The notes under the pieces are model-generated. The model was not told the DNA's origin. It saw only the letters and a program-made list of their open reading frames with translations, and ran no database searches. The translations under genes and the position numbers were made by a program. From contig DAIDOU010000168.1 in the NCBI GenBank assembly GCA_027458945.1, positions 1-5,766 of the forward strand: a DNA stretch of 5,766 nt, written 5' to 3'. This document shows positions 1 to 4,789 of the stretch, one piece after another. This DNA is from Acidobacteriota bacterium (GTDB taxonomy: Bacteria > Acidobacteriota > Thermoanaerobaculia > Thermoanaerobaculales > Thermoanaerobaculaceae). Within the stretch, counting starts at the first letter, position 1; each line of letters opens with the position of its first letter.

Positions 1-453
1 GTGGTGGTCGCGGGTCCACAGCGCCACCACCCACCCGACGCCGTACGGGTCCCGGCTCACCGCCCACGGCTGCGCGACGGCGTGGGCGTTGACGGCCACG
101 ACCTCGCCGCTCACCGGCGCCGGGATCACGAGCGAGCGTCCTTTGACCCGGAGCCGCAGGAGTGGGTCGCCGCGCCGGACCTGGGCGCCGCGCGGCGGGG
201 CCTCGACGCCTTCGACGTCGCCGAGCGCCTCGGCGAGGAAGTCGTCGATGCCGACGCGGAGCGCGCCGTCCGAGGTGATGCGAACCCACGCGTGCCGGGG
301 GCCGAGAAAGATGCCGTGCGGCGGCCTCGGCTCCAGCATCGGGGCGACCGAGGCCGCGGCGGGTGCAGCCGCGTGGCGGCGGCGGAACGCCATGACGAGC
401 GCGTCGACGCCGACGAACACCAGAATCGTGAGGATCACCAGAATCGCGGTCAT
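1..453 (-). CDS. Membrane-anchored glycine-cleavage-H-like (lipoyl-fold) protein, C-terminus cut by window edge
   Basis: The reading frame runs from ATG at 453 down to the left edge (151 codons visible, no stop seen). GGGAGG lies a few bases upstream of the ATG, a good ribosome site. Residues 3-23 are one hydrophobic helix followed by RRRH, which by the positive-inside rule puts the rest in the cytoplasm; a Pro/Ala linker follows to about residue 45. Residues 52-146 match the GcvH family throughout: HAWVR (54-58), VGIDDF (67-72), EALGDV (75-80), PAPVSGEVVAVN (111-122), DPYGVGW (135-141). In true GcvH the lipoylated Lys sits in ESVKA, eight residues before the Pro of PVSGE; here Gly105 holds that place, with Lys104 next to it and no preceding Glu. 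Soluble GcvH is about 125-130 residues with no membrane helix. I therefore read this as an H-like paralogue, not the glycine-cleavage carrier. The family call is firm; the role is unknown, and its downstream neighbours are outside the window. Confidence 0.85.
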   Translation of the reverse strand, partial: MTAILVILTILVFVGVDALVMAFRRRHAAAPAAASVAPMLEPRPPHGIFLGPRHAWVRITSDGALRVGIDDFLAEALGDVEGVEAPPRGAQVRRGDPLLRLRVKGRSLVIPAPVSGEVVAVNAHAVAQPWAVSRDPYGVGWVVALWTRDHH

Positions 454-498
454 CGTTGCCTCCCGCAGGTGCCACGTCCCGGCCCCCGCTTGTACCTC

Positions 499-531
499 TT
501 TGGAGCAAGCTCCTTGCCAACTTGCTATAAT
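499..531 (+). promoter_or_regulatory. Candidate extended -10 promoter, plus strand
   Basis: TATAAT at 526-531 is a perfect sigma-70 -10 hexamer. It is preceded by TGC (523-525), the extended -10 signature. No good -35 lies at 17 bases; the best upstream match is TTGGAG at 500-505, with a long 20-base spacer, so the extended -10 would have to compensate. Expected transcription start is about 538. Nothing recognisable begins just downstream, so the product would be a long leader toward waaC, a small RNA or a small peptide. The hexamer stands out sharply against G+C-rich surroundings. Confidence 0.55.
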
Positions 532-553
532 TTACGTAAAATATTTGTGTGCA
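524..553 (-). promoter_or_regulatory. Weak candidate promoter for the minus-strand H-like gene
   Basis: Reading the minus strand, TGCACA (553 down to 548) and TATAGC (529 down to 524) are separated by 18 bases. Each matches four of six consensus positions. The -10 overlaps the plus-strand TATAAT, so the two directions may share one symmetrical promoter core. The H-like gene needs a start somewhere here, but the match is weak and another site is possible. Confidence 0.25.
531..540. promoter_or_regulatory. Perfect palindrome TTTACGTAAA, possible operator
   Basis: TTTACGTAAA is a perfect 10-bp palindrome. Extending to 526-545 keeps 8 of 10 paired positions per half. It overlaps the last base of the plus-strand -10 and the expected transcription start, where a bound dimeric regulator would block RNA polymerase. 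I do not recognise the regulator. Symmetric A+T-rich sequence also arises by chance in such an island. Confidence 0.35.
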
Positions 554-654
554 GATATTTACAATATTCATCCGGGGATCGCTGACCGGCGAGGTGTGGA
601 TGATTTCAACATGGTCCGACGATCGACGGGCCGGCGTCGCAACCCTTTGGAGCC

Positions 655-670
655 GAGCAAGCTGTTGCTC
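655..670. other. Small perfect hairpin in the unassigned leader
   Basis: GAGCAA (655-660) and TTGCTC (665-670) pair perfectly around a GCTG loop. The outer GGAGC (649-653) and GCTCC (667-671) are also inverted, offering an alternative pairing. No T-run follows directly (only TTTT at 679-682, after CGTAACGA), so this is not a standard terminator. It would form in RNA made from the promoter at 526, or may be a DNA-binding site. Confidence 0.35.
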
Positions 671-777
671 CGTAACGATTTTCGTGCCATGGACGGGAAT
701 GATGAAATTCTCAACAGGTGTCGTCCGTACCGCTCGCAGCGGGCGGTCTGAACGGCCCGAACCGTGCCGGGCGGCGA

Positions 778-805
778 TTGGAATCTCCCGGCGACGCATT
801 AGAAT
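778..805 (+). promoter_or_regulatory. Candidate sigma-70 promoter of waaC
   Basis: TTGGAA at 778-783 (four of six to TTGACA) and TAGAAT at 800-805 (five of six to TATAAT) are 16 bases apart, within the accepted range. With the last -10 base at -7, transcription would start at about 812, the first base of the waaC GTG codon. Confidence 0.55.
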
Positions 806-811
806 CCGCCG

Positions 812-1822
812 GTGCGCATCGTCCTCAGCCGGCTGTCGGCGTTCGGCGATATCGTCCATACGTGGCCGCTCGCCGAGGCGCTGGTGGCCGGCCCGGAGCG
901 GGTGGAGCTCGCGTGGGTGGTCGAGGAACCGCTGCTGCCGCTCGTGGCGGCCCATCCCGCGGTGACGCTGGCGATCCCGGTGGCGACGCGGCGCTGGCGC
1001 CGGCACCCGTTCGCGGCCGCGACGCGCCGCGAGGTCGTCGCGGCGCGGGCGGCGCTGCGCCGCTTCGGGGCCGACCTGGCCCTCGATCCCCAAGGGCTGG
1101 TCAAGTCGGCCGTGTGGGCCGCGCTCTCCCGCGCCGGCGAGCGGGTCGGGTTGGACCGCGCCCACCGGCGGGAGGCGCTCGCCGGGGCGTGGTACACGCG
1201 CACGGTGTCGCCGGCCCCCGAGGCGCGTCACATCGTCGACATCAACCTGTCGTTGCTGGCGGCGCTGGGCCGCCGGCCGCCGTTCGGCGCGGCCCCCGAC
1301 GGCCGCTTCCTGCTCGGCGGCGGTGCGGGTGACGGGGCGGAGCGCGGGGCCGCGCGCGTGGCGCTGCTGCCGGCGACCGGCGGCGCCGGAAAGAGCTGGC
1401 CGGCCGCGAGCTTCGCGGGGCTCGGGCGGAAGGCCGCGGCGGCCGGCTTCTCGCCGCTCGTCGTCTGGGGCCCGGGCGAGAGGGCGCTGGCGGAGGAGGT
1501 CGCGGCGGCGGCAGGAGGGGCCGTGGCGCTGGCCCCGCCGACCTCGATCCCGGAGCTGGCCGTGCTGCTCTCGCGGTGCGCGGCCGTGGTCGGCGGCGAC
1601 ACGGGCCCGGTCCATCTGGCGGCGGCCCTCGGCGTCCCGACCGTGGCGGTGTTCGTCGCCACCGACCCCGCCCGCAACGGGCCGAGGGGAGCGCAGGTGC
1701 GCCTGGTCGCGGCCGCCGGCACGGCCGCGGGGCGAGGCCGGGCGCGTACCGGTGGCGCGGGCGAGGTTGAGATAGAGCCGGTGTTCGCCGCGTTGCTGGC
1801 GGCGATCGGCCCAGCGGCGTAG
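812..1822 (+). CDS. waaC: LPS heptosyltransferase I (WaaC-type, GT9 family)
   Basis: Heptosyltransferase I adds the first L-glycero-D-manno-heptose from the ADP-activated sugar to Kdo on lipid A, at the cytoplasmic face of the inner membrane. The 336-residue length is normal for the family. The N-terminal half opens with MRIVLSRLSAFGDIVHT, placing the catalytic-region Asp at 13. WaaC-like stretches follow: WVVEE (35-39), IPVATRRWRR (55-64), LDPQGLVKSA (91-100) and ERVGLD (110-115). The nucleotide-sugar half has LPATGGAGKSWP (186-197, Lys194), WGPGE (219-223, Glu223) and GGDTGPVHLAAALGVPTVAVF (261-281; Asp263, His268); Lys, Glu and Asp fall where WaaC binds ADP-heptose. The start is forced: an in-frame TAG at 800-802 leaves GTG 812 as the only start codon upstream of the conserved N-terminus. 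No Shine-Dalgarno precedes it. The related WaaF is the main alternative, but QGL-KSA and the RRWR region favour WaaC. No other LPS gene is visible. Confidence 0.88.
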   Translation: MRIVLSRLSAFGDIVHTWPLAEALVAGPERVELAWVVEEPLLPLVAAHPAVTLAIPVATRRWRRHPFAAATRREVVAARAALRRFGADLALDPQGLVKSAVWAALSRAGERVGLDRAHRREALAGAWYTRTVSPAPEARHIVDINLSLLAALGRRPPFGAAPDGRFLLGGGAGDGAERGAARVALLPATGGAGKSWPAASFAGLGRKAAAAGFSPLVVWGPGERALAEEVAAAAGGAVALAPPTSIPELAVLLSRCAAVVGGDTGPVHLAAALGVPTVAVFVATDPARNGPRGAQVRLVAAAGTAAGRGRARTGGAGEVEIEPVFAALLAAIGPAA

Positions 1823-1834
1823 CAGGGCACGGCC

Positions 1835-1859
1835 GGCGCGAACCGATTCGGGCCGCGCC
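1835..1859 (+). terminator. Hairpin after waaC, possible weak terminator
   Basis: Twelve bases past the waaC stop, GGCGCG (1835-1840) pairs with CGCGCC (1854-1859). An inner CCG/CGG pair (1843-1845 with 1849-1851) closes an ATT loop, with a 2x2 internal loop between the stems. The stem is G+C-rich and well placed to end waaC transcription, but no T-tract follows, so intrinsic termination would be inefficient. It could instead stabilise the 3' end. Confidence 0.3.
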
Positions 1860-1909
1860 CCGCTTGCGCTGGAGTGCGCTGCACCCGGGATGATAGAATT
1901 CGCAAGCGG
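1860..1909. repeat. 9-bp inverted repeat flanking the pilB promoter
   Basis: CCGCTTGCG (1860-1868) and CGCAAGCGG (1901-1909) are perfect inverted copies, 32 bases apart. Relative to a start near 1906, the left arm sits around -40 and the right arm covers the start site, while the -10 lies between them. That arrangement suits a pair of operator half-sites or a large hairpin. No regulator is identifiable from sequence alone. Confidence 0.4.
1870..1899 (+). promoter_or_regulatory. Candidate promoter of the pilBTC operon
   Basis: TAGAAT at 1894-1899 is a good -10 (five of six). The best -35 at acceptable spacing is the weak TGGAGT at 1870-1875, 18 bases upstream. Expected start is near 1906, giving a leader of about 30 bases before the pilB ATG with a strong ribosome site. 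A weak -35 suggests activation or dependence on a regulator. The -10 is embedded in the inverted repeat. Confidence 0.45.
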
Positions 1910-1935
1910 ATCGAAAGTTCACGGAAGGGAGTCGC

Positions 1936-3651
1936 ATGGCCCTGAAGCTCGGCGAACTGCTTCTCAAGGCCCAGCTGGTCAATCAGCAGCAGCTCAACAA
2001 GGCGCTCGAGGAGCAAAAGAGCACGGGCGGCAAGCTGGGCGAGATCCTGCAGCGGCTCGGTTTCGTCACCGAGGACGACATCATCGAGTGCCTGTCGCAC
2101 CAGTTCGGGGTGCCTTCGATCAACCTGCGCCACTTCGAGATCGACCCGGGGGTCGCGAAGATCATCCCGGTCGACCTCGCCCGCAAGTACAACGTCATCC
2201 CTGTGAACAAGACCGGCGCGACGCTCACGCTGGCGATGACCGACCCGACCAACATCTTCGCCATGGACGAGATCACCTTCATGACCGGCTACCGCGTCGA
2301 GCCGGTCGTGGCCTCGGAAGAGGCGATCCGTGAGCGCATCGACCGCAACTTCGGGTCCTCCCGCGAGCTGGAGCTGAAGAAGGTGATGGAGGACCTGACG
2401 ACGGTCGACGAGGCGGCGCTCGAGCTGATGGAGGAGGAGGAAGAGCTCGACGTCGCCAAGCTGGCCGAGGAGTCGCAGGAGGCCCCGGTTGTCCGCCTTG
2501 TGAACATCATGCTGACGGACGCGATCAAGCGCGGGGCGTCAGACATCCACGTCGAGCCGTACGAGAAGAGCTATCGGGTCCGCTACCGCATCGACGGCCT
2601 CCTGCGCGAGGTGATGAACCCGCCGCAACGCCTGAAGGACGCCATCACGTCACGCATCAAGGTCCTCGCCAAGCTCGACATCGCCGAGAAGCGACTGCCT
2701 CAGGACGGCCGCATCAAGCTCAAGGCCAAGATCGAGGGGCGCATGCGCGAGCTCGACTTCCGCGTCTCCGTGCTGCCCACGCTGCACGGGGAGAAGGTGG
2801 TGCTGCGGTTGCTCGACAAGGAGAACCTGCGCCTGGACATGACCAAGCTCGGGTTCGAGAAGTCGAGCTTGAAGAAGTTCGAGGACAACATCCTCAAGCC
2901 GTACGGGATGGTCCTGGTCACCGGCCCGACCGGTTCCGGCAAGACCAACACGCTGTACTCCGCGCTGCAGCGGGTGAACGTGCCGGAGACCAACATCATG
3001 ACCGCGGAGGACCCGGTGGAGTTCCAGCTCCCCGGCGTCAACCAGGTCCAGATGAAGGACTCGATCGGACTCAACTTCGCCGCCGCGCTGCGCTCGTTCC
3101 TGCGCCAGGACCCGAACATCATCCTCGTCGGCGAGATCCGCGACTTCGAGACGGCCGAGATCGCGATCAAGGCGGCGCTCACCGGGCACCTGGTGCTCTC
3201 CACCCTGCACACCAACGACGCTCCGTCCACGATCTCGCGCCTGATGAACATGGGGATTGAGCCGTTCCTCGTCGCCACGTCGGTCAACGTGATCGCGGCC
3301 CAGCGGCTCATCCGCAAGGTGTGCCAGAGCTGCAAGGAGGAGATCGAGACGCCGATCCAGGCCCTGCTCTCGGTCGGGTTCCCGGAGAGCGAGGCGCACA
3401 GCCTCAAGCTGGCCAAGGGGCGCGGGTGCGACAAGTGCAGCAACAGCGGCTACAAGGGGCGGCTCGGCCTCTTCGAGGTGATGGACATCACCGAAGACAT
3501 GCGCGAGCTGATCCTCTCCGGCGCGACTGCGGTCGAGCTGCGGCGCAAGGCGGTGGAGGAGGGGATGATCACGCTGCGGCAGTCGGGCCTGCAGAAGATC
3601 CGCGAAGGGCTGACGACGATCGACGAGGTGGTGCGGGAAACGGTACTCTAG
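1936..3651 (+). CDS. pilB: Type IV pilus extension ATPase PilB
   Basis: PilB is the cytoplasmic hexameric ATPase of the GspE/PulE family that powers pilin assembly at PilC. It has 571 residues, normal length. ATG 1936 follows GGAAGGGAG (1923-1931), and the protein begins directly in its conserved domain. Residues 4-56 form two tandem 24-residue MshEN-type repeats (KLG start, Gln end at 27 and 56) separated by five residues, the c-di-GMP-binding pattern; the domain continues to about 140. An acidic linker follows (about 151-182, including EEEEE). The ATPase core holds SDIHVEPYEK (202-211), the Walker A GPTGSGKT (330-337), the Asp box TAEDPVEF (356-363), the Walker B ILVGEIRD (396-403, Glu400) and the His box GHLVLSTLHTNDA (417-429). 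Two Cys pairs, C463-x2-C466 and C498-x2-C501, form the zinc site typical of PilB/GspE. GspE of a type II secretion system is the alternative; the adjoining pilT settles it as PilB. Confidence 0.96.
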   Translation: MALKLGELLLKAQLVNQQQLNKALEEQKSTGGKLGEILQRLGFVTEDDIIECLSHQFGVPSINLRHFEIDPGVAKIIPVDLARKYNVIPVNKTGATLTLAMTDPTNIFAMDEITFMTGYRVEPVVASEEAIRERIDRNFGSSRELELKKVMEDLTTVDEAALELMEEEEELDVAKLAEESQEAPVVRLVNIMLTDAIKRGASDIHVEPYEKSYRVRYRIDGLLREVMNPPQRLKDAITSRIKVLAKLDIAEKRLPQDGRIKLKAKIEGRMRELDFRVSVLPTLHGEKVVLRLLDKENLRLDMTKLGFEKSSLKKFEDNILKPYGMVLVTGPTGSGKTNTLYSALQRVNVPETNIMTAEDPVEFQLPGVNQVQMKDSIGLNFAAALRSFLRQDPNIILVGEIRDFETAEIAIKAALTGHLVLSTLHTNDAPSTISRLMNMGIEPFLVATSVNVIAAQRLIRKVCQSCKEEIETPIQALLSVGFPESEAHSLKLAKGRGCDKCSNSGYKGRLGLFEVMDITEDMRELILSGATAVELRRKAVEEGMITLRQSGLQKIREGLTTIDEVVRETVL

Positions 3652-3670
3652 AGGGAGAGTAGGGGAGATC

Positions 3671-4786
3671 ATGGCGATCACGCTGCACGAGCTGCTGAAG
3701 ACGATGGTCGAGAAGGGCGCCACCGACCTTCACATCACGACCAATACGCCCCCGGTCATCCGTGTGGACGGCGTTCTCGAGCGCCTGCCGCTGCCCGCGC
3801 TGACCGCGCCGGAGACGAAGCGGCTCGCGTACTCGGTGCTCACCGATGCGCAGAAGCACCGGCTCGAGGAGACGTTCGAGCTCGACCTCTCGTTCGGTAT
3901 CAAGGGGCTGGCCAGGTTCCGCGCCAACATCTTCTTTCAGCGCGGCGCGGTGGCGGGAGCGTTCCGCAGGATCCCGTACGAGATCCTCGGGTTCAAGGAC
4001 CTCGGCCTTCCCGCGGTCGTGGAATCGCTGTGCGACCGGCCGCGAGGGCTCGTGCTCGTGACCGGGCCCACCGGCTGCGGCAAATCCACCTCGCTCGCGG
4101 CCATGCTCGACAAGGTCAACGCCGAGAAAGCGCTCCACATCGTCACGATCGAGGACCCGATCGAGTACCTGCACACGCACAAGAAGGCGATGGTGAACCA
4201 GCGCGAGCTGCACGCCGACACACAGTCCTATCCCAACGCGCTGCGCTCCGCGCTGCGCGAGGACCCGGACGTCGTGCTGATCGGCGAGATGCGCGATCTG
4301 GAGACGATCGAGTCGGCGCTACAGATCGCCGAGACCGGCCACCTCACCTTCGCCACCCTGCACACCAACTCGGCGCCGCAGACGATCAACCGCATCATCG
4401 ACGTCTTCCCCGAGCACCAGCAGCCGCAGGTGCGGGCGCAGCTCTCGTTCGTGCTCGAGGGGATCATCTGCCAGGCGCTACTGCCGCGCGCCAGCGGTAA
4501 GGGGCGGGTGCTGTGCTGCGAGGTCCTGGTCCCCAACAGCGCGGTGCGCAACCTCATCCGCGAGGACAAGGTGCACCAGATCTACTCGACGATGCAGACC
4601 GGTCAGATCAAGCACGGGATGCAGACGTTCAACCAGTCGCTCGCGACGCTCTACCAACGGCGGATGATTGCGCTGCAGGTGGCGCTGTCGCACAGCTCCA
4701 ACCCCGAGGAGCTGCAGGACATGATCAACCGCGGCACCGGCGTGGTGCAGCCGGGGGCGGCGCCGCGGGTCTCCGGGAGGGGTTAG
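3671..4786 (+). CDS. pilT: Type IV pilus retraction ATPase PilT
   Basis: PilT is the cytoplasmic hexameric ATPase that depolymerises the pilus and drives twitching. It starts 19 bases after pilB; AGGGGAG (3661-3667) is a strong but rather close ribosome site. The 371 residues show the N-terminal PAS-like region (GATDLHIT at 16-23; PPVIRVDG at 27-34) and then the RecA-like core. Walker A is GPTGCGKS (132-139), the Asp box TIEDPIEY (159-166), Walker B VVLIGEMRD (201-209, Glu206) and the His box GHLTFATLHTNSA (223-235). AVRNLIRE (291-298) is the AIRNLIRE motif known to be needed for retraction, and GMQTFNQSL (316-324) follows it. These separate PilT from PilB and probably from PilU. There is no Cys zinc pair, as expected. 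One oddity is Cys137 in the P-loop, where Ser is usual. The C-terminal tail after about 354 is Gly/Pro-rich. Confidence 0.95.
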   Translation: MAITLHELLKTMVEKGATDLHITTNTPPVIRVDGVLERLPLPALTAPETKRLAYSVLTDAQKHRLEETFELDLSFGIKGLARFRANIFFQRGAVAGAFRRIPYEILGFKDLGLPAVVESLCDRPRGLVLVTGPTGCGKSTSLAAMLDKVNAEKALHIVTIEDPIEYLHTHKKAMVNQRELHADTQSYPNALRSALREDPDVVLIGEMRDLETIESALQIAETGHLTFATLHTNSAPQTINRIIDVFPEHQQPQVRAQLSFVLEGIICQALLPRASGKGRVLCCEVLVPNSAVRNLIREDKVHQIYSTMQTGQIKHGMQTFNQSLATLYQRRMIALQVALSHSSNPEELQDMINRGTGVVQPGAAPRVSGRG

Positions 4787-4789
4787 GCC

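Larger units (their letters stand above)
454..811. other. 358-base intergenic region without a convincing gene
   Basis: This gap separates the minus-strand H-like gene from plus-strand waaC, so it must hold promoters for both directions. 454-497 is the G+C-rich leader of the H-like gene. About 498-570 is an A+T-rich control region. About 570-777 holds no recognisable protein, tRNA or riboswitch. A frame open from ATG 600 (weak GAGG at 591-594) and one from ATG 611 to the stop ending at 751 (about 46 codons) are Arg/Ser-rich and resemble nothing I know, so I do not call them genes. 778-811 holds the waaC promoter. Confidence 0.6.

Noticed and set aside
1..453. Annotating the H-like gene as gcvH
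   Set aside because: The lipoylation motif is altered, a membrane anchor is present, and no gcvT or gcvP is visible nearby.
1..585. Long plus-strand open frames over the first 600 bases
   Set aside because: They are antisense or out of frame to the minus-strand H-like gene, are rich in Arg/Pro/His as expected of G+C-rich shadows, and show no known domain.
611..751. Short plus-strand frame of about 46 codons
   Set aside because: No ribosome site precedes ATG 611 and the composition is not protein-like enough to call; noted only as a possibility for the unassigned leader.
570..811. tRNA or known riboswitch in the leader before waaC
   Set aside because: I looked for tRNA arms and for c-di-GMP, TPP and fluoride riboswitch cores by eye and found no convincing match.
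549..965. Plus-strand open frame from GTG 549 or ATG 600 crossing into waaC
   Set aside because: The translation is Arg/Ser-rich with no family resemblance and overlaps the well-supported waaC in another frame.
1228..2133. Large minus-strand open frames over waaC and the start of pilB
   Set aside because: They run antisense to two conserved genes, and the Ala/Pro/Arg-rich translations are typical of codon-bias shadows.
1936..3651. PilB as GspE of a type II secretion system
   Set aside because: A dedicated PilT follows directly, which type II secretion operons lack, and then PilC; the set is that of a type IVa pilus.
2650..3723. 357-codon minus-strand frame opposite pilB
   Set aside because: It lies antisense to the conserved PilB ATPase core; its length is explained by G+C-rich third positions.
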